A stretch of DNA of 64,000 nucleotides, from assembly GCA_023052935.1 (NCBI GenBank), contig CM041298.1:57406217-57470216 (forward strand), in the 5' to 3' direction. The notes under the pieces were generated by a model. It did no database searches and had not been told where the DNA came from. It saw only the letters and a program-made list of their open reading frames with translations. Made by a program: the position numbers and the translations under genes. Positions 43,615-53,132 of this stretch are shown one piece after another; positions within the stretch are counted from its first letter, which is position 1; the number at the start of each line of letters is the position of its first letter. The stretch is from Piezodorus guildinii (lineage: Eukaryota > Arthropoda > Insecta > Hemiptera > Pentatomidae).

Positions 43615-43985
43615 ATACAAAAAAAACGCTGCAAATTATTTCACAATGGTTTATTATTTCCAAATAACAATATTAGGATATAACTGTTTATATAATTCCT
43701 GATAGGCAATTAAATAATATGGAAATAAATAAAAAATTCAAAGGATACTGGCATATCACCAACGATAATTTCAAAATGCTATGTATGCTTGTTCTAAACC
43801 AATTTCAATGACTTTTTTTTTTTCATTTTAAAGAAAATTTAATTCTCTATAAAATATCACAAAATTTCAATTTTTTATTTTTATTTATTTATTAATTAAG
43901 AGAAACGGATGTTCAAAAATAACTGCCGTATTTATAGAAAAAAATTTCAATTTTTTTTCATTTATTTATTCAATAGCACTTCAGA
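43615..43985 (+). mobile_element. Rep-B copy, truncated
   Basis: AACGCTGCAAATTATTTCAC, GGTTTATTATTTCCAAATA, AATAATATGGAAATAAATAA and the CAATGACTTTTTTT block in order. It stops where Rep-A begins. Confidence 0.7.
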
Positions 43986-43994
43986 AGGAAAGTA

Positions 43995-44888
43995 CAACAA
44001 TATTTTTACTTTCACTTTCTATATATAGTAAGGAAAAGTATTGCGATCGTGAAAATTTTCGAATTTCAGTTTTCAACGGAAATACACACTTTAGGTTCCC
44101 TTAAGTCCAAATAACCAAGTCCCGCAAAAAGGTCTGTGTATGTGTGTTTGGTAACCTCCTGGCGGAAACGGTGAAACTGAAATTTCATATTTAAGACAAA
44201 TATACGCCCGAGACGTTACAAAACCTTTTTCATCAAAATGAGCTTACCAGAAGAGCCACTTTATACCATGCATTTTGCACTTTTTTTCGATTTTCTCGAA
44301 AACGGTTCCGACGATTTTGATTAAACTTGCTATATCGATGTAAAATTTAATGGGCTTTAATATCATTTAGGTTTCATTCGGATTAAAATGGTCGAACAGG
44401 GCTTAAATGCCGATATTTTAAATTTTCTTTCTCTAAAGTACCTTTAATTTTGTTGATTCTATAAAAATAACTATATTATCTTGTTACCACGGATGAAAAA
44501 CAGGTAAATATATAAATTGAATAAATTCGAAACCCAACTAAAGGAGAAAACAGAAAAAAAATTTTAAATGCAATTTTTGTTTTTGAACATAAGAGCCAGT
44601 AATATACATGTATGATATACCGTTGGAAAGCTAAAGATTTAAAAAAAATATATTATCTCATACACAAGCTTTTAAAAGTTAATAGTGATGAAATGAAGAT
44701 AACTAACTGATTATTTTATATAATAATATTATAGATTTTTTTAAAAACAAATGTTTCTATATAAGTTCAATTTCATTAATTCTTTAATAGTTTCACGTAA
44801 TTTTATCTCTAACTGTATTTGAAAATTCTTTCATTAATTTTAAAAATGGAGGTAAGTGAAAGTCGTGTGTTGCCGCACCAGATTTTTA
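43995..44888 (+). mobile_element. Rep-A, near-complete copy inserted in Rep-B
   Basis: About 890 bp with TTTTTACTTTCACTTTC, a shortened hairpin (AGTAAGGAAAAGTATTGCG), all middle blocks, and GGAGGTAAGTGAAAGTCGTG plus GCCGCACCAGATTTTT. Rep-B-type sequence lies on both sides (43615-43985 and 44930-45110), so this copy appears to have inserted into a Rep-B element. Confidence 0.85.
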
Positions 44889-44929
44889 AAAATAATTATT
44901 CGTGTTTTTTCGGGTTAAAAAATACGAAT

Positions 44930-45115
44930 AAATTTGTTCTCTATCTTTAAAAATATCTATGTTATGGGTGTATATATATGCAAGATTTCAATCTTTTTAT
45001 TTATTTTTTTATCCCGCTTTACTGATTCTAAAACTCTATATAATTAAAATTCTATACATATTTTTTATCTATCTTCAAAAATAATCGAGTTTTAGGCGTA
45101 TTTATAAAATACAAT
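44930..45115 (+). mobile_element. Rep-B, right-hand part
   Basis: CTCTATC...AAAAATA units with GATTCTAAAACTCTATATAA and a second TCTATCTTCAAAAATAATCG unit. Probably the continuation of the Rep-B piece at 43.6-44.0 kb. Confidence 0.6.
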
Positions 45116-45280
45116 AGAAACGTAAGTAAATTTCTTTACGATCTAAAAATATCGGAGAAGATAAACTGTAATAATAAAAAAAAAAAATCGTTAACTAATT
45201 TCGCTCTAGACGAAAACATGAGAAGTTGAATGAACCAGCTATCTGTTATGTGAGGACAACGCCAGGTCAATCGGAAGTCA

Positions 45281-45334
45281 TCAAGATCCCGCGACGTTTC
45301 ATTCGCTACATGGACTACTTCTTCAGCAGATTTT
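45281..45334 (-). ncRNA. Hammerhead-like motif, second type
   Basis: On the minus strand: TGCTGAAGAAGTAG, a TCCATGTAG segment, CGAATGAAACGTCGCGGG and ATC. CUGAAGA and GAAAC boxes are separated by a longer stem-loop candidate than in the other motifs. Flanking DNA holds no recognisable element body. Confidence 0.35.
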
Positions 45335-45381
45335 TTTCCTCGTTATGAATGTTTAAGTTGCGATAGAGTAATCATTAAATT

Positions 45382-45690
45382 ATATCTTCCTTTACTTTCA
45401 CCTATCTATATATCAAATATGTATATTTTCGATCTCAAGTTTTCACTGGAAATACACGTTTTAGGGTCCCCAGAGTCCAAATGACCAAGTTCCGTAAACA
45501 GGTCTGTGTTAGTCAGTAAATGTCAAACTCAAGAAGGTAAGTTGTATAAAACAGATATTTCGTTTTTCAAAGAAGTGTATGCCTGAGAAGTGACAACAAA
45601 GTTTTCAACAAAATCGGCGAACTAAGGGATACACCATGTATCTTGCACCTTTTCTCAAAAATCAAAACAAACGTTTGTGGCTAAAAACAT
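45382..45690 (+). mobile_element. Rep-A, truncated copy (hairpin end)
   Basis: CTTTACTTTCACCTATCTAT through GGGTCCCCAGAGTCCAAATG and AAATCGGCGAACTAA to about 45690. The rest is missing. Confidence 0.75.
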
Positions 45691-46500
45691 GTATTTTTTT
45701 GATAGAATATGAGTAGGAAGCTATGCCGACCGATATTTAATTTATTTATTTCCGAAATAAATTAATCTCATTCCTTAATTTGCCTCCAGAACTAAAACAA
45801 ACAAAATTTATTTTTTTTCTAACATCTTTTACCGTCTTAAGAGAGAGGAAAAGGCTAAAACATTCTGAAAAATTAAGCAGATCATAATTTCATTCCGATT
45901 TAACTTAAATATTTTGTAAAAAATAAATCACATGAAATGAAAAATGGAACTGAAAATATTGTTTTTTTAGCTTTAAAAAAGTATTACTAAGTTTATTAAT
46001 TTATAATAAAGTATTTTTGATATCTGAAGTATAAAATTCCATTGAAATAAAAAAAGGGTCTACAGAAATGTGGTTTTGAAATTTCATAACCCGATATAAG
46101 CGAGCGGACTGGGTTCACACATGTTACATAAAACGCCTCATAGATTATTCTTATCAGAAAATGTGAAAACAAACAAGATAAAACCGAAAGAAATCTATTA
46201 TTAGATAACAGGAAGAAAAGCAAAAATGGAACAATATGTCTGGTTAATAAATGGTAAAATCATCTCAACAGAAAGGCCAAGATTTAGTAACGTTAACATA
46301 CAAAAAAAAAAAAATCAATAAACTTTGATAATTTTAAATTACGTAACGTTTATATTTGATAAATCTTTTTGAACAGCTGATCTGATTTATGCGTAAGACA
46401 GGAAGCTGAAAAAAAAAAAAAAAATGGTCGATTTACAGAAAAAATTGTTCTTGTATGTGGAAAGTACTCGTAGACTGTATATGGACATCGAATGGTACCG
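45691..46500. other. AT-rich, nothing recognised
   Basis: No gene. The 75-codon frame at 45996-46223 (minus) has no domain. Confidence 0.35.
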
Positions 46501-46502
46501 AA

Positions 46503-46822
46503 AAAAAAATCTGGTGCGGGCAACACACGACTTTCACTTACTTCCATTTTTAAAATCAATGAAAGAATTTTTAAATACAGTTAGAGATAAAAATACGTGA
46601 AACTATTAAAGAATTAATTAAATTGAACTTATATAGAAAAATGTGTTTTATTAAAAAATCTATTATATTATTATCTACAATAATCACTTTTATCTTCATT
46701 TCATCACTCTTTATTAACTTTTAAAAGCTTGTGTATGAGATAATATTTATTCTAAAAGCTTTCCAACTTTCCAACGGTATATCATACATGTATATTACTG
46801 CTCTTATGTTCAAAAATAAACT
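46503..46822 (-). mobile_element. Rep-A, truncated copy (GCGC end)
   Basis: AATCTGGTGCGGGCAACACA to TCTTATGTTCAAAAATA, minus orientation. It abruptly meets a Rep-B piece (CTTATCGCTTTTCATGTTAG) at about 46820. Confidence 0.8.
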
Positions 46823-46885
46823 TATCGCTTTTCATGTTAGTTAATTGCCTGTAAACAGCTATATAAACTGAAATATCCAATATCT
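46823..46885 (-). mobile_element. Rep-B short fragment
   Basis: TATCGCTTTTCATGTTAGTT, AATTGCCTGTAAACAGCTAT match the reverse of the Rep-B start region. Confidence 0.55.
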
Positions 46886-47002
46886 AAAAATCTCGTGTCA
46901 CGATTTTGACCGATTTTTATGAAATGGTAGGTATGAGAATGGGCCTGAGTATATTTCATACCGCTAGGTAATTCAAGTGTCCCTGTCCAGAAAAGTTATA
47001 TG

Positions 47003-47005
<3 letters not shown>

Positions 47006-47066
<61 letters not shown>
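47006..47066. repeat. (AT)n microsatellite
   Basis: About 29 AT units. Confidence 0.9.
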
Positions 47067-47069
<3 letters not shown>

Positions 47070-47179
47070 TTATATATTGTTTTTTTCATGAATTGTTCTT
47101 AAAAAAAAAAACCTACAACCCTAAATTTTCATATTGCTTCTCCCTCCCTTCTATTTTTTTAACTCGATTTTAGTAATTT

Positions 47180-47640
47180 AGTATGCGAAATTGTTATGTA
47201 AAATAGACAGTAATAAGTTTAAGCCATATTCGTCACTTTACATCACCATTTACAAATTTATATATAGGATTATATATTTTTTTAAATATTTTGCTTTTCA
47301 AAAGTATATTATACTTCTGTGTTACTATCCTCATGTTGCAAAAACCAAAAAAAAAGAATATATATATATTTTTGCTCTTTTATTCTTTGGTTGGTTATAA
47401 AATTCCTTTAACTTATACATTTGTCGTTTTTTTTTATTAATCCTAATAAGATGATTTGGTTAATTTTTTTTTTAGTTGATAAATTAAAGGTACTTCAGGG
47501 GAAGGAAATTTTAAATATCGGCATTTAAGCCCAGTCACACTGTTTTTATCAGAATGAAACCTATATGACATTAAAGCCTATTAAATTTTACATCGTTTGT
47601 GATAACATCGTAAAAAAGTGCCAAATGATATATGTGTTAT
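47180..47640 (-). mobile_element. Rep-A, middle fragment
   Basis: From a degraded GCTTTTCAAAAGTATATTAT block, TTCTTTGGTTGGTTATAAAA, AAAGGTACTTCAGGGGAAGG, and CGGCATTTAAGCCCAGTCAC to GTGCCAAATGATATA. Both ends are missing. Confidence 0.7.
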
Positions 47641-47684
47641 AATAACGTTTGCTGGGTCAATTAGTGGTAATATATTAATTATTT

Positions 47685-47745
47685 GGAAATAATAAACCAT
47701 TGTGTAATAATTTTTTATAGCTTTTTTTTACCAATTTAATGGCTT
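47685..47745 (-). mobile_element. Rep-B terminal fragment
   Basis: TTTGGAAATAATAAACCATT, GTGTAATAATTTT and ATAGCTTTTTT mirror the Rep-B start. Confidence 0.55.
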
Positions 47746-48184
47746 ACCTGATTTCTATAGGGTGTTTTTATCTGTTACAATAGCTATTTATCTGAAAGAG
47801 AAATTCGTACTATCGAGATGTCTAGAAGAGAAGGCTTCAAGAATATATACGTTCGCTTCCGCCCCATCAACTCTGGTAAATTACTGGATTCGAGGGAGAA
47901 TAGAAAACAGAATTCAATTAATTTAAGGGACGTGGAAGAAATAAAGATAATTGCCTGGAACTAAATAAAATGAGAGAGACAGAAAGTTCAACTGACACAT
48001 TGATCGGGTTTGAGACTAGAAATCTCATTATGTTTAATAGACCTTATATTATTTCGATAGTTAAGGGTTAATGCACTGAAGGAAACGAGTTATAGTCGCA
48101 GAAAACTGGAATAACAAGTTCAGACTAAGCCTGGTAAATAAAAACATATTGAGTATTATTATTAACGTATAAGACGAGGGATCA
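47746..48184. other. Nothing recognised
   Basis: No gene or family. Confidence 0.35.
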
Positions 48185-48185
48185 C

Positions 48186-48455
48186 TTGTAGCTGGGTGGC
48201 TAGCGTAACAGCCTCCTATGCTAAAGGTCACGGGTTCAAATCCGCAGGTGGTCCTAGGATTTTTTAATGGGAGTAAAAAATCCTTAGTTACGCCGTCCTT
48301 CGGAGGGGACGTTAAAAGGTGGTCCCGAGCCTGTGCGATGTCAGGTACTCGTTAAAGATCCCTATCCTAATAAAACCTGGATAGGCAAAATTTAGGACTC
48401 CCACTGTAGCATCGTCCGATTAGCCATAGTAGCATAAAGTGACGTTAAATAAATG
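48186..48455 (+). mobile_element. SINE-2, best-preserved copy
   Basis: A head with a tRNA-like A region (TAGCTGGGTGGCTAGCG) and a B box (GGTCACGGGTTCAAATCC), then GGTCCTAGGATTTTTTAA, GCCGTCCTTCGGAGGGGACG, GGTACTCGTTAAAGATCCC, CCTGGATAGGCAAAATTTAG, GTCCGATTAGCCATAGTAG and GTGACGTTAAATAAATG. It defines the family at about 270 bp. TATAAGACGAG occurs just before it (48169) and again just after it (48461), which looks like an 11-bp or longer target duplication. Confidence 0.9.
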
Positions 48456-48459
48456 AACG

Positions 48460-48785
48460 TATAAGACGAGTAATGGTAGCAGCATCCCAATATAAAAATG
48501 TATGGTAACATTGCCTAAGAAGAAGAGTTTTTGACTAATAAGAGTTTAAAAAAAAAAACCCAAGTAGCAGCTCTACAGAACTAAAAACATTATCACTACA
48601 GTTCGTAGTATGGATTGTACAATTCTTCCTATTAAGGAGATGATTTGGCCGAAATAACGCTTAACGATCAGGTTTATTTTAACCGATTTTTTGGTACAAA
48701 CTTTCTACAGGCACTTCTTACCCCGACTTTTCACCGAATTCAGAAAGGACTGCGGATATATGCAAAGTTGATATTATACCTCCTG
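48460..48785. other. Nothing recognised
   Basis: No gene or family. Confidence 0.35.
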
Positions 48786-49165
48786 AAAAAAACCCTCAGA
48801 ATTTCATTATAAGACACAAGTCCAAATGACCAAGTCCTGCAATTGGTGACTGCGTGTGTGGTAAGCCTAACTAAAAAACTATATGTTCTATAAAACTGAT
48901 ATTTCATATTTTAGGAGTGTTCATGTTTTTTTCAACAAAACAGTTAAACCAGAAGAGCCACTTTACACCATGCATTTTGAACATTTCTACGATTTTTCAA
49001 TCTCAAAGGATTTAAATTCCGATATATTTTCTCAATCTTAAGCACCTTCAATTTTGTCGATTCGAAAAAATTAACTATATCATTTTGTAGGCGATAAAAA
49101 AAAAACAAAAAAAAAAAAACAGATAAATATTTGCTTAGTTTAATTTTTTATTCTCCCGAACATAT

Positions 49166-49997
49166 TGGGTTGTTTCACAAGGAATGTCCGTTTTTATAGT
49201 TTCTGAAATACATAAAAGATTTAGCAGGTCTCTGTTGTTTTCTTTCTAATGTTTACATATTTATAGTAAACAGTTACTAATCATCTAACCTTTGTATTAT
49301 AAACATTAGCTTCCCAATCAATTACCCACTTTTTAGTATACCTCCAAATATGAACATGGAAACACGCGATTTTCGAGTAATATTTTTGTACGAGTTTAAA
49401 CTCAGCAGCTGAGGCCGCTAGAAATATTTGCAAGGCGTTTGTGGAAGGGAGTGTTATTGAACGGATCATTCGCCGTTGGTTTGCTAAGTTTTCAGCTAGG
49501 GATATCGACTTGGAAAACTTGCCCCGAGTAAGACCTCCGTCCGTAATAGACAACGATGTCCTCAAACATACGGTTAAAGGAAGCCCCTACCAAACAGTTA
49601 AAGGACTCTCAGCACAACTAAATGCAAGTGCATCTACCGTTTCCAGACATTTAAAGTGTATTGGGAAAGTAAAAAAGCTCGATACATAGGTACCTCATGA
49701 TCTCATTGAGCGACAGCAAAAATTGAAAGAACATACCGTGCAGAAATTGAAAGAACTGGGCTACGAAGTTCTTCCGCAACCACCATATTCTCCCAACGTG
49801 TCTCCAACAGATTACCACCTGCTTAGGAATTTAGACCACTTCGTCAAAGCAAAACTTTTTGAAAATGATGATCAAGTAAAAAGTGCGTTTTCAGATTTTG
49901 TTTCTCTTCAAAGCTCGGAGTTTTTCAGTTTGGGGATAAAAAAGTTGGTGGCACGTTGGGAAAAACGTGTAGAAAAATAAGGTAAAAAGATGAATAA
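49166..49997 (+). mobile_element. mariner element, internally deleted, 3' repeat not seen
   Basis: After a TA, TTGGGTTGTTTCACAAGG fits the usual start of mariner terminal inverted repeats (TTGGGTTG...). A 5' UTR of about 185 bp precedes the transposase start. Rep-A sequence resumes right after the transposase stop, so the 3' terminal repeat appears to be deleted. Confidence 0.75.
49350..49980 (+). pseudogene. mariner transposase, frameshifted and missing its catalytic centre
   Basis: The likely start ATG is at 49350: MNMETRDFRVIFLYEFKL. Near 49408 the frame shifts by one base and continues AEAARNICKAFVEGSVIER, then RRWFAKF (helix-turn-helix), DLENLPRVRPP, DNDVLKHTV, LNASASTVSRHLK (second helix-turn-helix) and KVKKLD. 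The codon for the conserved W of WVPHDL is TAG at 49687. After VPHDLIERQQKLKEH the sequence goes straight to QKLKELGYEVLPQPPYSP and SPTDYHL. Intact mariner transposases are about 345 residues with a DD34D triad. Here about 400 bp carrying the first two Asp residues are gone, while the third (in SPTDYHL) and the tail to 49980 remain. Not functional as a transposase. Confidence 0.92.
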
Positions 49998-50257
49998 GGT
50001 AATGGAGAGTGATGAAAAGCGGATGAAACTGAATGTTGTTGATGCTTGATCATTTAATATAAAATAAATATTTTAAATTAAATAATGGAGACATAATGGA
50101 ATGGAAATATTTCTTTAAACATTTCCAACTTTAGCTTTATTTGAAGTAGTGGTTTATGCGCGCTATATTTTTTCAGAACCTTCTTGACTTGTTATGTAGA
50201 GTAAATTGATAAGGAAGCATTTCTTCACTATGTATAAAAAATACTGGTCATTATTCA

Positions 50258-50757
50258 AACCTACAGGTGGCTCTAGGATTTTTAATGTTAGTAAAACATC
50301 CTTAGTTGTGCCGTCTTTCGGAGGGAACGTAAAAAGGTGGTTCCAAGCCTGTGCACTGTCAGTACTCGTTAGATCTCTATCAAAATTAAACCTGGATAGG
50401 TAAAATTTAGGACTCCCACTGCAGCATCGTACGATTAGCCACATTAGCATAAACCTGTAACCTCTTCAACCCATGAAGGGTCTTGGGCTCAGTACATATA
50501 GAGATTCGTACTGTTTCTAGGCCAACGGCTTTGCAATGAGGTGATTAGGCCTTGATCACGCTCAGCCGCCAGGTTTTTCCCCAATTTTGGGTACCCAATT
50601 TAAAGAGGTTGGGTCTGCCCCACGAGGGTCTCCATACCCTAGGGTCGGTCCCCAGCCCAGTTAACAGAATAAATAATATTCTGCCACGGCCGAACCCAGG
50701 ACCCGGAGAACAGTAGCCAAATGCTAAAACAGTAGCATAAAGTGACGTTAAATGATT
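50258..50757 (+). mobile_element. SINE-2 split by a SINE-1 insertion
   Basis: The SINE-2 body 50258-50453 (GGTGGCTCTAGGATTTTTAA to ATTAGCCACATTAGCATAAA) resumes at 50733 (TAGCATAAAGTGACGTTAAA) and ends at about 50757. The tRNA head is missing. The frames at 50163-50450 (minus) and 50206-50403 (plus) are chance frames in it. Confidence 0.85.
50454..50732 (-). mobile_element. SINE-1 inserted in SINE-2
   Basis: The minus-strand copy starts CCTGTAACCTCTTCAACCC and ends beyond ACCCAGGACCCGGAGAACAG with a degraded head. The 9-bp duplication TAGCATAAA at 50445-50453 and 50733-50741 is host SINE-2 sequence, so this is the target duplication. It has a short GCC...GGCCGAACCC deletion in the B-box region, so its internal promoter is damaged. 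Confidence 0.9.
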
Positions 50758-51190
50758 AAACTGGTAATTATTTACAATTACTGCGTAAAGTATCTAATTT
50801 GTTTAAGGAAAAATAGTTTATGTTATTATATTGTCAATAAACAGGAGTGAAATTTGTAGGAGCTTAATTATTTAATTATACTCTTCTTCAATATACAATA
50901 AAAACAAATACACACACATACGTATATATAAATATATTATAATATTGTGTGTTTGGTTGGTTGCTAGGGGAGATAGTGAAGCGTGTTGAGCTCAGCTGTT
51001 GATCAGCTGTTCTCGAGGTCACTGGACTCAGTCTCAGAATCACACAACACATCCACACTCACACGTCCATTTAACACTAACAGATGCCCTGTTGAAACTT
51101 AGGTATTGTACACAATTTTCGCTTACCTCCTTACTTAAAATACATCTCAAAAGATATAAAATAGAAACTGGTAACATTAATTATGTATTG
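50758..51190. other. Nothing recognised
   Basis: No gene. 50960-51070 is GC-richer, with GATCAGCTGTTC near 51001; unassigned. Confidence 0.35.
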
Positions 51191-51199
51191 AATAATACA

Positions 51200-51480
51200 A
51201 CAATATGGAATTATCTTCTTCGAAAATAACTGAGTTACGTTCGTATATATAAGTATTCCTATATATGTTTTATTTTTCGTTTGTCGCGGTTTACTGGTAC
51301 TAAAACTCTAAACATAGTTATGGCAGCATGTATGGATAATTTTTTTTTAAATTATAAATACTCGCGGTGTCCTGATAAGAAAACTATAAATTTTGTCTCT
51401 ATCTTAAAAAATAAATGAGTTATGTTAATCGGCCACTAATTCAAAAACTATCGGCTGATATCAACATCAAGGTGTTAGGG
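51200..51480 (+). mobile_element. Rep-B, right-hand part with two internal units
   Basis: GAAAATAACTGAGTTACG, a GTCGCGGTTTACTGGTACTA unit, then ACTCGCGGTGTCCTGATAAG, TCTATCTTAAAAAATAAATG and TTAATCGGCCAC. It matches the internal tandem units of the 24.4-kb copy. Confidence 0.65.
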
Positions 51481-51720
51481 TCGTCGTCGAATTCTCTAGT
51501 ATTTTTGTACCAAATTTCGAAAAAAAAAGTCCAGCAGTTTCGGTGGAGAGCCGAGGCTGATAGGCAAACAGCGTATTTTTTTTATTCGATATTTGGTTCA
51601 ACGTACCTTGAAATGTAAGACTTCATTTTTTTTTAACGTAAAGACTGAGGAAGGAGAGGGGTGTGTTTTATTATTTATTTATTTTTTTTTTTTGGTTCAC
51701 TACAAAGATTCAAAATTGAA
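51481..51720. other. Nothing recognised
   Basis: Short stretch with T runs. The frames at 51415-51618 and 51593-51811 are chance. Confidence 0.3.
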
Positions 51721-51724
51721 AATG

Positions 51725-51726
51725 CT

Positions 51727-51782
<56 letters not shown>
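51725..51782. repeat. (AT)n microsatellite
   Basis: About 27 AT units with one interruption. Confidence 0.9.
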
Positions 51783-51784
<2 letters not shown>

Positions 51785-51796
51785 TTTTCTTTGGTT

Positions 51797-52065
51797 TCAG
51801 TCAATAAATAAAAAAAATATTTATGCAACGTTTCGAGAATTTATTGTTCTCATACCCATGCAATATGAGATAAAATAGTGTCTTACATAGACATATGTGT
51901 AAACTATTAACTTTAAAAGAACACGGTGTTCTTTACACTTAACAATGCTCTTTCAAAGTTTATAGTTTACACATATGTTTATGTAAGACACTATTTTACC
52001 TGTATTCTAGAAACGCTGCATAAATACAATTATTTATTTATTTACTGAAACCTAAGACCAGTAGA
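51797..52065. mobile_element. Penelope-like remnant: imperfect palindrome with GAAACG motifs in both arms
   Basis: Inner arms 51871-51907 and 51962-51998 match over 37 bp with one mismatch. The outer parts also correspond: GGTTTCAGTCAATAAATA at 51794 mirrors TTTATTTACTGAAACC at 52037, and TGCAACGTTTCGAGAA at 51820 mirrors TTCTAGAAACGCTGCA at 52008. Both arms hold the TTCT(C/A)GAAACG(T/C)TGC segment that resembles the 3' half of a hammerhead core. Two copies of the same terminal sequence are thus joined in inverted orientation, as Penelope-like insertions often are. Confidence 0.6.
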
Positions 52066-52098
52066 AAACTAAAATTATCAATAGTCGAGAACTAATCA

Positions 52099-52105
<7 letters not shown>

Positions 52106-52150
<45 letters not shown>

Positions 52151-52158
52151 TATATATA
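52106..52158. repeat. (AT)n microsatellite
   Basis: About 25 AT units with one shift. Confidence 0.9.
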
Positions 52159-52413
52159 AATGACATACCAAAATATTATATTAATATTAATATAAAGGAG
52201 GAATCGCTAAAGTATAAAATATAGTAAAATATGGTGGATAAATATGAACATTTCAGTGAAAAACAACATGAAGAGAAACAATCTACAATCGGTCTATTTC
52301 TCTCTTATTACTTACTCTACATAATTTCTTTTTATACCATCTTATTACTTTCTATACATATTTTTTACGTATCGTTCAAAAAAAAAAAAAAAAAAAGTTT
52401 TTATTTTTTCCAA

Positions 52414-52456
52414 GCCCTGAAGATGGCCTAAAGTTTAGGCCGAAACGTTGGCCCAA
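52414..52456 (+). ncRNA. Hammerhead-like motif (Penelope-like remnant)
   Basis: GCCCTGAAGATGGCC, AAAGTTT and AGGCCGAAACGTTGGCCC: a CUGANGA box (CUGAAGA), a self-complementary GGCCTAAA/TTTAGGCC stem II and a GAAAC box, with GGCC/GGGC-type flanks that could close stem I. A single U between CUGAAGA and stem II is unusual for an active core. The preceding A run (52379-52396) and 66-codon frame have no known role. It is close in sequence to the minus-strand motif at 43.4 kb. Confidence 0.5.
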
Positions 52457-52499
52457 TAAATTAAGTTTACTTACAATTAGTTAAAACCTACGTTCAACT

Positions 52500-52965
52500 A
52501 TTCTTTTATTGTTATAAAGCCTATTTAATCATACATTGATATGTATTTTTTTTTAATTTTTATTTACTACCCACAGAGATTTTGTGTTAATTAGACCTAA
52601 GGGAGATTAAACCTTGTACTCCTGTTTAATAGCTAAAGTAAAAAAAAAAAAAAACTCTAACCGTCAGAAACAAAATCTAAATAAACATTTCATCCTTTTC
52701 CTGCTCCGTTTCCAGTTTATTACTATCCCATATCGTCCCCGCGATAAGATAGACAAACAATAAGACAGAGATAAGTAAACAAGAAATAAAATTGAAAAAA
52801 ATAGACCAAGATAGACAAAAGCTGCTTTATCCCACAGCGAATATTCTGCTGTTGAAGGGCAATGCTTGGATAAGAGTTGAATTATTACCTCACCGAAGGA
52901 GATAGCATTGTGTCGATTCCACAGCTGAATCAGTGCTGACTGGTAGGGAAAGCTTTATTGTGAAT
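52500..52965. other. Nothing recognised
   Basis: No gene, although 52680-52960 is of higher complexity than average. It may be related to the coding-like piece just downstream. Confidence 0.3.
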
Positions 52966-52970
52966 CATAG

Positions 52971-53132
52971 ACCAGCGATATTGTCTCTGTCCTTGAAATT
53001 ATAAGAACTTCAACAAGAAATAATCTTCACGGGTATCAGATCCGTGTGAAAAACAACCAGAATTCAACCATAAAACTTGATACTTTGAAGTACCGTGGCA
53101 AATGCAATGGAAGGATACAATTCAGACGTTGA
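52971..53132 (+). pseudogene. Possible FLYWCH-type zinc-finger fragment
   Basis: The frame is open from after a stop (TAG, 52968) to TGA at 53130, 53 codons with no Met. It reads TSDIVSVLEIIRTSTRNN, LHGYQIRVKNNQNSTIKL and DTLKYRGKCNGRIQFRR. The order GYxxR...K(Y/W)R..C.GRI, preceded by ExIxTSxxNNLHGY, resembles FLYWCH domains (L..GY.Y.....YWRC...CKGRI). These occur in insect DNA-binding proteins and near MULE transposases. The first Cys (WRC) and final His are not seen, so it would not bind zinc as it stands. It is a guess from pattern only; chance remains possible. Confidence 0.3.

Larger units (their letters stand above)
48788..50185 (+). mobile_element. Rep-A copy interrupted by a mariner
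   Basis: The left part 48788-49164 (TCCAAATGACCAAGTCCTGC through AACAGATAAATATTTG to CGAACATA) and right part 49998-50185 (GTAATGGAGAGTGATGAAAA through GCGCGCTATATTTTTT) are in family order. The mariner lies between them at a TA in the GAACATA(A) block. Confidence 0.78.

Noticed and set aside
49281..49565. 94-codon minus-strand frame
   Set aside because: Antisense of the mariner transposase pseudogene.
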